From Cytidiella melzeri (taxonomy: Eukaryota; Basidiomycota; Agaricomycetes; Polyporales; Irpicaceae): a stretch of 64,000 nucleotides of DNA. How positions within the stretch are numbered: position 1 is the stretch's first letter; each line of letters starts with the position of its first letter. The DNA lies in contig JABYQR010000039.1 of the NCBI GenBank assembly GCA_022592445.1, positions 1 to 64,000 on the forward strand. The letters are read 5' to 3'. A program made the position numbers and the translations under genes. Shown here piece after piece: positions 21,081 to 33,593 of this stretch. The notes below the pieces were generated by a model. That model saw only the letters and a program-made list of their open reading frames with translations. It was not told the origin of the DNA and did no database searches.

Positions 21081-24000
21081 GCGCAGGCTCTAGGGTGTAT
21101 GTTCATAATAGTCTTCCATATGCGCCTGTTCGTGCAGCGAATCAGCCTCCATACTAGTAACATGGAATGCTGCCACTCACACGACCGAGGGAATTTTTGA
21201 AGCCTGATGGGATTGACTCGTGAAGGGATGTCGACTGCTATGCGCTTGGCATGCACAGCTCGTTCCACAGAAGCAACGAGGGACAAATACCGACCAAGCA
21301 TGGGCAAATTGTGGAGTGGGAAATTCTTGGCTGGCGGGCCACCAAGAAAAATTCAGCATCCGTAATTGCTGCGGGTCCAGAAAAATTCTCACCGCCAATG
21401 ATGCCATTCCCGACATCGGCTAAAGAGCGGTGTGGAAGGCTAGTACGCCTCCCATACGCACAGGCACGGTCAGCATTGTAAGGCCAACAGCGAAGAAGGA
21501 CAGAGCTATCCTTCATCGGCAAAGACTCGAAGATTTGCGGCCGGCGCCACAAAGGAAGCCCCAAGCCATTTTGGGTGAGTTGGCTGTGACGGCGAGATCA
21601 CACTGAAGGTAACATCAAGAGGCGTACAAACGCGGCTTTGCAAAAGATAGAACCTAATTGCGGTAGCGTAAGATGGCCCAGATACAGCTGAAAATCAGAA
21701 TATCTGTTGTGAGAAGAGCACAAGTTGACTTTTTTCTTACTTGCTGCGTGGCAAACGGGTCGTATGATATGTTAGAAGACATTTGAGAACGGGACGGTGT
21801 GGGCAACGCTCTCCATAAACGTCCTTAGACCTGGCAAAGGATAGTGAGATACAATAACCGAATTTTGACCGCTGATACTCACCATAGTGAAAGTATCCTT
21901 GGTGAGTTAGAAGAAGACTATTGAAAATCGCAAGTGCTCCCGGGTCGTGTTGACTTCCACCTTGTCCCACAGCAAAAGGCAATGTATTCGAAGCGACTCA
22001 TGATCAGGCTACATTTGCAAACATGAGGAGCGCGCGTCCAGCTCTAGAATGCCTCCACAAGGGGTCGTATACCCAGATATAATGTCATCACCGTCTGACT
22101 GTGCATTAACGGGATTGAGGCCTACACGCGGTAGCGGTAGCAATGTATACCTCGACCCCGACTGTCTGCTAATAATCTGTTGCAACGTTCAAAAAGGCTC
22201 GTGATGATCAGCCAAGATTTCTCACTCACCCGGACTCATGCGCCTGCTATGGGTGCTGTATCTCTGCGAAAGGGTATTGTTCCTCTCCATGGCTCAGCGG
22301 ACATAGTAGAGACAAATGGTCCGGTAAAGCACACATATAGTAGGCGTCATCCTTGGCTGTGGAGCCGAGCTATGCATATGTTTACATCTGGTCCGCAAAA
22401 ATTTGAGCCACCGACGATAAGGGATGAATTTTCTTCAAGCTGTGTGCATGGGTGCATCAGTAATACTCAGCAAGGGAGATGCTGCTTACTCAGTATTGTC
22501 CAAGGTCGGCGTCGCCAGCTGTCAATTCTGACGAGGGCCATCGAGACGGCGTTGTTGGAATCGGAATGGATGCACAGTCCCATTGCTTCCGAGAATATGA
22601 TGACTCGGTCGCATACCATATGTGCGGACAGCCTATGTGAAAGGGAGATGACTAAACCAAGATACTAAAGTTCCAGTGAAATGATTCCGGTCTAAAGAGA
22701 CCAATTTTGTCGTTCCTCGGACGCGTTTGCAAAACGATTCGGTTGTCAGACTCATTCGGGTGCTCTCTCAGCCATGCACAGCATCGTCTCAGCATCTTCT
22801 GCTCGATAAATCACGTCAAGAACAGAAAATTTCACAAGCGCAATTACACACCTGAGATGTCGTACTTCCTGGCATGGCGTGGCGGCTTTCCCGCTGTGCA
22901 CATGCGACGCTCTTCTCATGTACACCCCCGCGCAGCAGCTGGTGGTCTTGCAGCTTGGCACCATCTCCCTCCCTAAAGGCGTACCATCTTCCGACCTGAT
23001 GTTATCCTCCGTATGCATTGTACTAGGATACGGCATGGTAGCGTGAAAGTTGAGAATGGCGAGCAAGCACTGCGTATATTGGTTGATGCTTGTTCCCGTA
23101 GTTGATGGTCTCTTGTGTTCTCCATGGAGACGGAAAGGCGCAGTTAGATATCATGGACCGAGCGTTAGAGGCCTGAGACGCATTGCCACCTCTGTCAGCG
23201 AGGACTCAGGCCAAGAGGGAGCGGTGATATTGACCAAGACCCTGGTGCCAATGTCAGCAAGTTTTCATATAGGAACACAGATTTCAATCACAAGTTACGC
23301 AAATATGTTCTTGGATTTCACGTATAACGCTGCCCTGTTGTTACAAGGTTAGTAGTTGCATGCCACAGATGCAGCTTCGGTGGTACTCAACGTTGAACGT
23401 TGAACGTTAAGCATTGCCAGTGAGCGCCGGCGGCGATGGACGTTTGACCCCAAACCTCCACCACCAGTTGCAATGATCAAGTTGATACACGATACGTATT
23501 TTTATTATCCTAAGCAGACCACACACAAATAGCGATTTGCAGGCATTTCCAAACTCATGATGTTGCGGTTGGCAGTGTAACAAGGTCTGCCGTACCCGTA
23601 CTCACACCGACGTAGTGTCAACATTGCGACTCGGATGTATGGGTCTCCCTTCTTCCGCGGTTTGTAGGACAGTCACCACACGAGGTGCTTCAGACCACCT
23701 TTCTCACCGTCCTTCCGGCTACCTGGTATCAGTTGCACGACAATGCCCGCAGACTCTGAGTGCATGCTTGGTCTATTCAGGCCGACAGCTGTCGTCGCAA
23801 CATATCAGATAATTACGCTCAAAGCCAAGGAATTCACGCCATCGGGTGTAGCCAGAACCATGGGTAACTCCTGGTCCGCTACTGCTTATAGGCAGTCGAC
23901 GCTCATGCCAAGGTACGGGACCTAATTCTGTGAGAGACGAAGTGCTCATGGCCGTGCTGCGCTTTTCAGTTGTCGAATGCCCGAGGCACTCAGGTTGTGG

Positions 24001-24548
24001 CGTGGTTTCCCTCGATCCATGACAATCATACTTGCGATCCCGATGGTCGTCACAGTCACTTCTATGTTGTATTGGAGGTTTCTGGTACTACATCCGGCTC
24101 GAAGCCAAGTCCGTACATCAGTCATCCAAAGTGCTTCGCATTTCACAGCACCCGATTGCTGTGAAGTAATTCTCATCTTGGGTATATCTTCTAGATTACA
24201 TGTAGCCCGTAGCTCATCGTGTTGTGAATGTGCAACTCAGCTAACGCAACGCAATGAAGTACTGCAAAGTGGCAGTACTGGTGGCCAGTGTGCATGACGA
24301 GTGACTGGTTTGAATTTGCCACCTGAAAGGTGTCTGGGGGTCAAGCAGTACTGGTGTGGTACGTACTGTTACTCTATGTCTGACTCTGCATGCATTATGA
24401 TGATTGTCCATGAGACCGCTCTCACTGGCCTGGTAAGTACACGTACTCAGAGCTAGCAGATCGAATTGGCTTTGCTTTATGACCACAACGCGCTTGCTTA
24501 CGGAGGAGTGGTACTTTCAACAGTAATAACTTGCGCAGATCGTTCAGG
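21081..24548. other. Gene-poor stretch of about 3.5 kb
   Basis: Frames up to 162 codons exist (for example 22180-22668 plus), but none shows a domain, signal peptide or convincing intron structure. A short tandem repeat of TTGAACG lies near 23391-23409. I see no transposase or reverse transcriptase trace. This is the largest gap in the window. Confidence 0.5.
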
Positions 24549-27500
24549 ATGGCCAGTTCAATAGGACACAACTCACCCAAATGGACACGGATGCCTGCAA
24601 CGGACACAGTACCTGCCTACGCACTGCTATCTCAGGAAATTCACAAGCCGCAGCTCGATGACCGGGAATATCGCATGATACGACTGGAAAATGGCCTGTT
24701 GGCTATTCTCATTCACGATGGTCAGGCAGATAAAGCTGCTGCATGTTTGACCGTTGCAGCCGGGCATATGCAAGATCCTGTGTGTGTTAAGCATTCATTC
24801 TTGAAAATCGTTGTCACCATGATACTCTAGGACAATGTCCCAGGACTGGCGCATTTTTGCGAGCACATGATAAAAAAGGTATGAGCAGACATCATAACAC
24901 TAGCACTTTTCTCACGTATCATACCACAAGGGCTCTACTCCTTATCCTGAAGAGAACGATTTTTTGTCTGTACGTGTTCCTGCTCTCCAGTCGCGTGTTG
25001 TCTCGTTGCTGATCAGCTGGCAGTTCATATTCACAAATGGCGGTACACAAAACGCAAGTACATCTGCTGCGTGGCAGGACTACTGGTTCTCCATCAATCC
25101 GTCCAAGCTACAAGGTGCTCTTTCCCGGCTAGCAGCATTCTTCCACTCCCCGCTCTTTCTGCCCAGTCTAACCGCGCGCGAGATGCATGCTGTGGATTCA
25201 GAGAACAAGCGTAATCTACAAAACGACAGCCGCAGGATTCATCAGCTAGATAAGTCGTTGAGCTGTGCCGGACATCCGTGGACGAAATTCGGAACTGGGA
25301 ACGTTCAAACCCTCACGGAAGCCGCGCGGAAGAACTTAGAGCGCGACGGTCAGCCGACCCAGGTTGAAGACGGGGACGGGGGTCCTGTTGGCAGGGCAGT
25401 GAGAGAACGGCTGCTGAACTGGTGGGAGGAAGAATACTGTGCTGGCCGAATGTCTCTTTGTGTTCTGGGGAACGGTATGGAGCTTGCCGTCAATATATCT
25501 CTCTTGCTCACCAGTGTCTTAGAATCCATCGATGAGCTAACAGAGCTTGCCGTCCTCATGTTCGCCCGTATTCCGAACCGAGGACTAGCACCACGACCGG
25601 TGTTCGATGCCCCTGTTTGGGATAGAAATCAGCAAGGGGTAGTATAAATGCTATTTGTGGGATTGACACCTGCTAAAGTGATGGCTTGTGCAGTCTCTGG
25701 TTTTCGTCAGGACAGTCAAGGACTACCATGAGTTCAGAGTAGTCTTTCAAATCGAAGACCAGGCCCCTGTCTATCGCACATCTCCCGCTGGTTTCGTGAG
25801 CCACTTTTTAGGGCACGAGGGACCCGGCAGCGTGTACGCATTCCTGAAGAAACGTGGATGGATTCTTGATCTGTCGGCTGGCTATAGCTCGAAGAATCCG
25901 AGTGTCACCCCGTTTACTATTGGTGGACGACTAACGCGCGAGGGCTATAGTGAGTTATGCATGCATCTATGAAATGACCTATAGGCCCACATGTTCTCTG
26001 CATTTCAGTGCACTACGAAGAGGTGGTTCTGGCAATCTTCAACTACATCGCTCTTCTTCGAGCATCCGACTTTGAACCGTATCATTTCGACGAGAAGAAG
26101 CAGATGGCTGCAACGACCTTCCGTTTCCGCGAGAAAAGTCAGCCTCACACGTATGTGAGGGCAGTCGCATCCAGCCTTCTTGAGGCATTTGAACCGGAGG
26201 ATATCCTCTCTGGATCCGCGCTTTCTCAAGAATGGGATGAAGGGGCCATCCGCCTGCTACTTTCCACAATGCGGCCGGAGAATGCAAGAGTGATGGTCAT
26301 GGCAAGAGATCATGATCCTGCAGTTGCGGGAAAAGGAGACGAATGGGACGTAGAGAAGTGGTATGGTACAGAGTATCGAGTTCGGAGAATGTCGGCAGCC
26401 TTCATTGATCAGGTGAGCAACGCAATATCGTACCAGGGTCTCACTTCATCCCTCACTCTCTACCAGGCAAACCTCCCGAACGAGAACAATGAACTGATAC
26501 TTCCTAGGCCGAATCCCTATGTGCCGGAGGATCTTTCTGTCAACCGACGAAAGGTTGAGGAGGTACGCTTTTTGTCCCGCAGGCCTCTTCAACCTGGGCC
26601 AATGAGTTTCAGGTCATGCAAGCACCTCTATTGATTGGTGAATCTCCTCTGTCCAAGCTCTGGCACAAAGCGGACGATCAGTTCTGGGTGCCCAAAGCTC
26701 AACTCCGAGTCCATGTTAAATCGTAAGTTTGAAGTCACAAAATTGACGGACATGTCTCACATGAATATCAGTCCTGTCACATACTCCACTCCGCGAAATG
26801 CTGTAATGAGTCGGTGGGTCCCTGTCATTCTACGTCAAGATTTTGAGCTCTGACAGACACGCAGGCTACTGGTGGATTTGATCGAGGATTCCCTGTCTGA
26901 GATCACATACGATGCTGAATTAGCCGGGCTTCGTTACTCCATCAGCAGTGATACCACGGGCCTAACGGTGGCTATAAACGGTTACAGCGATAAACTGCAG
27001 CTTCTGCTTGGTACAGTGATGGAGACAGTGACAGACATACAGCCAGTGGAAGATCGTCTGAAAGTGAAAACGGAGGAGGTGGGTTTTAAGTCTTGGTTCC
27101 ATTGACTTGGCTTGATATTCTTTCATGATAGCTAGAGAGAACGTACTCCAACTATTACATGGGCCAGCCATCGAACCTCGCAGCAGACTTCACGTCGGCC
27201 CTCCTAACAACTTCGGTGTGGACACCAGCACAGAAACTCTCAGAGATGCACAGTGAGTCCTCAGCGAACCGGTTTGTATACGGCTTTTGAGTCAAGTTCA
27301 GATGTTACTTTGGCCGACCTTGACTGGCATAAACGAGAGCTACTTAGGAAGATCCACATTGAAACGTTAATTACAGGGAACATTTCAAATGAGGTAAGTA
27401 AGGTCAGGTACCAAATATACGGATCGCCACTAACTGTTGATGTAGAGAGCTCTAGACATATCCGCTACAATTGAGCGTCATTTTAGAGGCGTATCGCTCC

Positions 27501-28455
27501 CGCAACCTGAGTGGCCTCGAGATAGATCAACCCTCCTTCCACCAGGTGCAAATTGTGATTGCAATGCAGAATCCCTCCGATGCATACGAATCGCTCATCG
27601 GTATGTTTTAGGGTCTACATATGCTGTAAGAAGAATGCACGACAATCCCAAAGAGACTAACTCGGCACTCGTATACCACTGTCAGTTCGGAGAGGTAACA
27701 AACACACGTCTGCGGTCTACCCTCAGACTCCTTGGACACGTCCTGAGGGAGCCAACTTTTAGCCAGCTGAGGACTGTAGAACAACTAGGGTCGGTTCCGA
27801 GATCCAGCCTCCTTTCTCGCATAATCAAACTCACAAAGGAATACTTCTGCTTCTAGATATGTGGTCTCTGCTAACCTGTGGATCTCAACAGGCACTATCG
27901 GCCTCAGCTTTAAAATCCAAAGCCTCAAAGATCCCACTTACGTAGAGGAGCGCGTCGAGGCGTTCATCAAGAACTATCGTCGAACGCTGGCTTCAACATC
28001 CCTAGAGACCTTCACGGATTGGAAAGAGGCGCTCGCTACTAAACTCCTGGAGAAGCCAAAAAATCTGGCAGAGGAGACGTCGCAGTTTTGGTATCAAGTC
28101 CGTTCCGGTCGCTATGACTTTCTACGAGGTGGGGAGTTTTCTGCTATAGTAGTATAGGCTAAAGTAAGAAAGAACAGACGAAACCGACGCGCGAGCTGTC
28201 CGAGTACTTGATCTCGAAGAAGTACTTGCCGCGTACGACGAGTACCTGATACCTGATGTGTCTGCAAGCCGGAAGAAGCTGTCCTACCAGTTGATATCGC
28301 AGCAGCTGTCGGCCGATGCACAAGTTGCACCGGCGAACCAGGTAGTAGTCGAGGACGAAAGCCTGTTCAAGGCCGGTCTTGCATGCTCTGCTGCCGCCTT
28401 GCCCATGGCAAGCTCCTGCAGTGCGTATGGCATTTCCGGTGTGTCTCGTTTGTAG
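24549..28455 (+). CDS. STE23: M16 metallopeptidase (insulysin/Ste23-like)
   Basis: A 15-exon model (24549-24779, 24831-24878, 24931-24969, 25024-25638, 25694-25949, 26009-26412, 26467-26562, 26613-26722, 26772-26813, 26865-27078, 27132-27252, 27302-27393, 27446-27789, 27857-28128, 28178-28455) gives 1053 residues, the size of insulysins. The inverted zinc motif HxxEH is HFCEH (about residue 85), and the distal Glu lies in AVDSENKRNLQND. A substrate-binding FTNGGTQNASTS follows the zinc site. The last half has the inactive M16 repeat, including NSALVYHCQFG and RTVEQLG. Such enzymes degrade small peptides, and Ste23 helps process a-factor in yeast. The segment 27540-27634 looks longer than in relatives and may hide a small intron. 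Confidence 0.85.
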
Positions 28456-28724
28456 CACATTATCAATGTATAAAATGCTGTAAAGCACAAAATTGCTGTG
28501 CTGTAGACGAGGCGATGGTTTTATATGCGGAGGCTGTACCAAATAGTACTAGCAAGCAGGGGCCGGCCGCGGCAGTGTTGAGGGATGGGAATTGCTTACA
28601 TCAGCATTGATGGGCTTCTGGTGAGGGCTGTGAGGGTTGAGCTCCGCTTAAAAGCAGCTTCCGTATCGCAGTCGACGACGTTGACCACATCCTTCACGAC
28701 TCAACTCTTCACACCACCCACACT

Positions 28725-29519
28725 ATGGCTGAAATTCGCAGGAAACTCGTAATTGTTGGAGATGGTGCTTGCGGAAAGGTCAGTCAACCTGTCCTCTTCT
28801 TTGCACTCTGCTCACTCCTTTTCTAGACCTGCTTGTTGATTGTGTTCTCGAAAGGCACATTCCCCGAGGTGCGCTCTCACGTCACTTCCAGCCTCGTACA
28901 TTTCTGAAATATTTGTCTTCATAGGTCTACGTTCCTACCGTGTTCGAGAACTACGTCGCGGATGTCGAGGTTGACGGGAAACACGTTGAGCTGGCATTAT
29001 GGGATACCGCTGGTCAGGAGGACTACGATCGCTTGCGGCCGCTCTCGTACCCTGACTCGCATGTCATCCTCATTTGCTTTGCTGTCGACTCACCCGACTC
29101 GCTCGACAACGTTCAGGAGAAGGCACGTGTTTCAGGTGCTCCGCTGCGGATGATGTGCTGACCTCTGCAACAGTGGATCTCAGAAGTGATGCATTTCTGC
29201 GCTGGTCTTCCCATCATTCTTGTTGCCTGCAAGAAGGACTTACGACGCGATCCAAGAGTCATTGAAGAACTTCGCAAGACGAACCAGCGCCCTGTGACCC
29301 CAGAGGAGGTGTGTTGACCACCTGCTCGTCACCCGTTCAGCTGCTGATGCTCCTTGCTAGGGTATGGCCGTTGCCCAGAAGATTGGCGCGAGACACTATC
29401 TCGAGTGTTCCGCCAAGACCGGCGAGGGTGTGCGGGAGGTCTTCCAATACGCCACCCGAGCGGCGCTGCTAACCAGGCCAAAGGGCGGCAAGAAGCACCA
29501 TGGATGCCTCGTCCTCTAG
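28725..29519 (+). CDS. RHO1: Rho1 GTPase
   Basis: Five exons (28725-28778, 28827-28868, 28925-29122, 29174-29308, 29361-29519) give 195 residues. Motifs: GDGACGKT (P-loop), effector region [23 protein letters not shown] (switch II), CKKD and CSAKTGEG for guanine binding, polybasic PKGGKKHHG and CaaX box CLVL for geranylgeranylation. Rho1 activates glucan synthase and Pkc1 at the plasma membrane and controls actin. The third intron (29123-29173) must use a GC donor (AAG|GCACGT), because only that keeps the invariant EKWISEV sequence. Confidence 0.97.
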
Positions 29520-30199
29520 ATGTTTTGCTATAGCCGAGTCTATGAAGAAACTTTCTTCTTGCCTCCGTCTCGCATGCTGAAGCATCTCTCATACCCCCAC
29601 GTACTGTCATGATTAGTACTGCCCTCTTTCGCGTCGCCGTAGCTGTCAGTGCGCATGTGCGGGCTTGGCCTTCGCTGTCTTTCCATGCGATTACGATTTG
29701 TTTTGACTCCACCTGCCTCTTTCAGTTTCCCGTCGTTTTTCTTTTGCATCTTTTCATTTGTAAGTACGATATACGCGCGAGTGGATGATACAGTATTTGC
29801 GGAGATCTCGGCTGTTGTGCTTTTGACTGCAAGTCTCATTATACCCGTAAGCGTCTAACCAAATTCTTTCCACATTACGTAAGTCCATGTTTCGTTAAGT
29901 TGGCGACGGCAGCCTTGACCTCAAACCATCTACTCACGTTGTTGAGACCCGGCGGGGAATAGTGCACAATATCACAGCTGCTGTCTACAGATCCTCATAC
30001 TGTGCACACTTCGGTGAGTGGGTGCTTGTGCATTCGTGTACTTGACATGCTAACACTGTTGCGTCAGGCAGCGACCAACACTTCGCGTCGACGACGTCGT
30101 TTCACTCTACGGTGGTCGGGGTTTATTGCGTAGGTCTCATGCGGTATTTTTGACTCTAATTCCCTTCTGACATACCGTCGCGCTAGGTTTGCGAACAAC
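29520..30199. other. Intergenic between RHO1 and the O-fucosyltransferase-like gene
   Basis: Contains the RHO1 3' region and the leader of the next gene, which may hold 5' UTR introns (a GTAGGT near 30130 and a CTAG near 30183 fit one). No coding feature seen. Confidence 0.45.
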
Positions 30200-31867
30200 A
30201 TGCCATTCCTTTCCGAGCACGCACGTCAGTCCCAGGCATCGCCGTCTGTTGGCCTCGAGAAGGGCGCGTACCGTCTGCGCACTCGTCACACCGCTAAGCC
30301 TACGCCCTTGCGTCCTCGTGCAGACTCACGCGCCACAAGAGAGACACCAACTCTACGCTACGAGAAGCAAATGGCTGTCCTCGTTGTCTTCCTGATATGC
30401 GCAACCGTAACCTGCTTCGGAACGGCGTACTACCTCTTTACTACCAGGTGGGATTCTGCCGTCCGTCCTCGTTCTCAAGCCCGCTCTTCTGATGCCACCC
30501 TTGGCCTTCAAGTCGTCGATTTTAATCTCGAGTCAAACCTTTCTGAATCTAAGGTGTTCGCTTCTCGCTCCGACGACAAATATCTTGCCTATCTACCCCA
30601 CAGCGGGTTTCATAATCAACGTATTGCTTTTGAAAATGCTCTTGTGCTCTCTCGCTCGTTGAATCGAACCCTGCTTGTCCCACCTGTGCGCTTAGGAGAT
30701 CGCTTCCTGTACTACGCTCCTTTTGACGCACTGCAAGAGACGCTTGTGCTATCCGACAAGAGAATTTTGCGTCACTGCCAAATGGCTACGGGTGTGGACG
30801 ACACACCAGATGAATGTGCCGACTTTGATAGTTACACACACGCGCCTTGGGACTGGCTTGTTGACCTCACGGACATTCGGCGACATCAGCAACTGGTAGC
30901 GCGCTGGAATTTCACGGACGAGTGGCTTTACGACATATTAGGCATCGGCGACGACGACGTGTTTTACCTGGCGGATACCTCTCGTGATACGTATGGCTTC
31001 CAGGATTTCGATCCTCTCTCGGTCAGCAATGGGCTCGGACGCAAATACCAATATATGATACACTTGTCCACGCTCGCTCTTCGGGAAGAGAAGCTTATTC
31101 ACGTAGGCAGTCTTTTTGGATCCTCTCGCCTTCATTTACGAGGCGTTGAAAACCTCAGCACTAGGAAGATGATTCGACAAGACATGGCGCGCTTAAATCC
31201 TCTTCTCGTTGACATTGCTTCTTCCATCCAGAAAAACATCGGTCGGCCTTACATAGGTGCGCATATACGTCTAGGCGACGGGACATTTCAGGAGAACGCC
31301 CTCCGAAACTCAAGGCTGGTATGGTGGAAGATCGTGCACGGCGTGCTAGGCTTCTCCGTTGAAGAGACTCTCAGCCTGGAACATCGATTTGCCGACGCCC
31401 ATGGTTCAAATGATGAGTCTCCGGAGGGTTTCATGGTTGATTGGGGACAACGAGATATGAGCACTTTAACCTCGGAACATTGGGTCGCCAAAGCAAAGCG
31501 CTCGAACGCCGCCACTTGTAGAAATCAGATTCACCGCTCACCGTCCCTAGCACCACTCAATACTCCTCTGTTCATATCCTCAGACGCCACGGGGCCGAGG
31601 ACACACCGCAACCTTGCGCTCTTTGTCCGCACCTTCCCCTGCAGCTTCTTCTTGTCTGATTTCCCGGAACCAACAGCCACTCTAGACGGTTTGCAGAATT
31701 CGCTGGATGGTCTTTTCCTCAAACCATTTTTGCTGCCATTTGTGGATGCCTCGGTAGTTGCAAGAGCGGAGAGTGTGGTGGGTACTGAAGGAAGCACGTA
31801 CAGTCGATTCGTTGAAGATGTGCTGTGGAGAACGTCCCATGGATATGATATCGTGCAGAAGGGGTGA
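30200..31867 (+). CDS. GDP-fucose protein O-fucosyltransferase-like type II membrane protein
   Basis: Single exon of 555 residues. A basic cytosolic tail is followed by one membrane span at about residues 57-80 (VLVVFLICATVTCFGTAYYL), then a lumenal catalytic part. SGFHNQRIAFENAL (about residues 130-145) is the start of the O-FucT fold, and GAHIRLGDG the sugar-nucleotide region (the HxR of GT65/GT68-like enzymes). FISSDATGP near the C-terminal third fits the third family motif. It is predicted to be a Golgi or ER glycosyltransferase; donor and acceptor cannot be told from sequence. The absence of introns contrasts with its neighbours. Confidence 0.75.
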   Translation: MPFLSEHARQSQASPSVGLEKGAYRLRTRHTAKPTPLRPRADSRATRETPTLRYEKQMAVLVVFLICATVTCFGTAYYLFTTRWDSAVRPRSQARSSDATLGLQVVDFNLESNLSESKVFASRSDDKYLAYLPHSGFHNQRIAFENALVLSRSLNRTLLVPPVRLGDRFLYYAPFDALQETLVLSDKRILRHCQMATGVDDTPDECADFDSYTHAPWDWLVDLTDIRRHQQLVARWNFTDEWLYDILGIGDDDVFYLADTSRDTYGFQDFDPLSVSNGLGRKYQYMIHLSTLALREEKLIHVGSLFGSSRLHLRGVENLSTRKMIRQDMARLNPLLVDIASSIQKNIGRPYIGAHIRLGDGTFQENALRNSRLVWWKIVHGVLGFSVEETLSLEHRFADAHGSNDESPEGFMVDWGQRDMSTLTSEHWVAKAKRSNAATCRNQIHRSPSLAPLNTPLFISSDATGPRTHRNLALFVRTFPCSFFLSDFPEPTATLDGLQNSLDGLFLKPFLLPFVDASVVARAESVVGTEGSTYSRFVEDVLWRTSHGYDIVQKG

Positions 31868-33593
31868 CTGTTCGATATTGGTACCTCGAAGTTATTGTGT
31901 CTAATCGTGCACGCATGTACAATTGAAGGACAGCAACCATCTATATCTACTGCAGGAGGCTTTCGAGCCTCGATGCATGGCAAATGCATTGAACGAACGC
32001 TTTAGAGATTGTAAGTTATCACCACCGCAACACCACGATTGGAAACTCTGCCATCGCTGGTACAAACGGCGGCCAGGGCTGCTTGCGACACCGAGTTTTG
32101 CACGACGGCGATTACTTGTGCTACCCCTACTCCGACTGTTTACTGCACTAAGCCCTCTTTGCTTTTCACACAATCTGTTTCCTGGATCTTTGTACTTCAG
32201 ACGATATGTAGTGGCAACTGCCAGTGTCTTGTAGATGTATCGTTCAATGCAATGTCACGTAAGAGAATCCAACACAAGCTTATAACAGGGCGCGAAAATC
32301 AAACGTACAAGTCACAACAAATGCATGGGGATCTCCTCTTCAATTGTTTATCGAATAGCATATCCCTCCATTACGGGCCGTCACGACTTGCGTATACGCG
32401 TCGAGACGATCTTGAGATGAAGTGTTTATTCTCCCTGCGAGAAATAGGTTCAAGATGGTCGTGTACGCCGAGAGGCAGCACGGCAATCCCAAACATCAAC
32501 CCTCGAGGTGAACTTTCGATAAAGAGATTCGGCAAATGCACCGTCGTCCTTGATATACCGATGACGGCGCACGGACCATCCCGTGCTGTGATCAATCTGA
32601 CATACGGAACTGCCCGAAACGGCAATTCACCTTGCAATTGAACCAAAACCGCCAATGCTATGGTTGTTTGAATACGCTATAAGCCTCATGTCGAGTATAG
32701 CTACGCAGGCCTAGGAATGACTTGGGATGTATACTGACTCTTGCATGTTCTTATCATGTAGATTCGCTCAAATTACTTTCCTCCACATCCTCCCACTGTG
32801 AGTCAGTACACACCTTGACAAGATGTCTCTGTTACACGTCAGCTTCTCGCAGAACTGCTGCTATGGCAGTCTCTCAAAGTTTGCCGCAGTAGGTCATAAG
32901 GGATGCATCGTTGCCTTCATTGAGGATTTTACGTCCGCGTCCCGAATTTAGGTTGAAGACTTGTCAAGATCTCTCTTCGCTCCCTTTCGAGCCACAATGT
33001 GAGTGCAGCACGGTAAGTCTGCACGAGTTGTAAGGCAATTATGATCGATGGAGGTGCCAGGGCTCTGCCAATGCAGTTATTACTTCGGACTTGACCTGGA
33101 AGGACGGAGATGCGAATTTGCGGGCGACGCGCCGGTCAATCTTCTGAACGCGTACCATGCCTTTCACCATCGATGTTGTAGCCACACGCATTCTGGTGGA
33201 ACAACGTCCAGGGAGGGCGACTTGGCTGGCGACGTGCTAAAAACCCTTTGAGGCAGGCAGCTCAGACATTCGAGCGGATTGCAACCACAGTTGAGTAGCC
33301 CATAGAAGTGTAGTGCAAGGATCAAGCTCAAGAGGAGGTAAGGGAGAGGGAGAGAGAGAGCAGATAGCAGAACGAGAGGGCACTTGAAGCCAACATATAG
33401 CTTTGCAACGTTCCTCGTTCGTCCGTACACTCGTGATAAACAGCCTGCAGCTGGTATTTGTACAAACCGTTCGCGTACAGCAAACGAGGATGATGAAACA
33501 ACGTTGCAGGCTTCGCGAGCTTGGGTTGCTTTGGTAATATAGTACATCTACGCATCATAGTGATTATAGCCTTGCGTATGGCGAGTGCAATGT
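31868..33593. other. Intergenic about 1.7 kb, no supported gene
   Basis: A plus-strand frame (32039-32641, 200 codons) begins Cys/Thr-rich and an overlapping minus-strand frame (32371-32655, 94 codons) also exists; neither has a signal peptide or domain that I can recognise. A GA-rich microsatellite sits at about 33340-33362. Confidence 0.4.

Noticed and set aside
21374..22419. A GGTCC...AAAAATT...CC.CC motif seen at 21374-21403 and 22390-22419
   Set aside because: Only about 19 of 30 positions agree, so chance similarity is likely without a genome-wide search.
22180..22668. Plus-strand frame of 162 codons in the gene-poor stretch
   Set aside because: No domain, signal peptide or intron structure, and codon use unlike neighbouring genes.
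25475..25514. A 40-bp GT...AG segment in exon 4 of the M16 peptidase
   Set aside because: Removing it leads straight to a TAG stop, whereas keeping it leaves the frame open.
27601..27630. A 30-bp GT...AG segment in the M16 peptidase as an intron
   Set aside because: Shorter than the other introns here and a multiple of three without a stop, so I kept it as coding; the local protein sequence is still doubtful.
32039..32641. Cys-containing 200-codon frame as a small secreted protein
   Set aside because: No signal peptide can be joined upstream, and Cys spacing matches no family I know.
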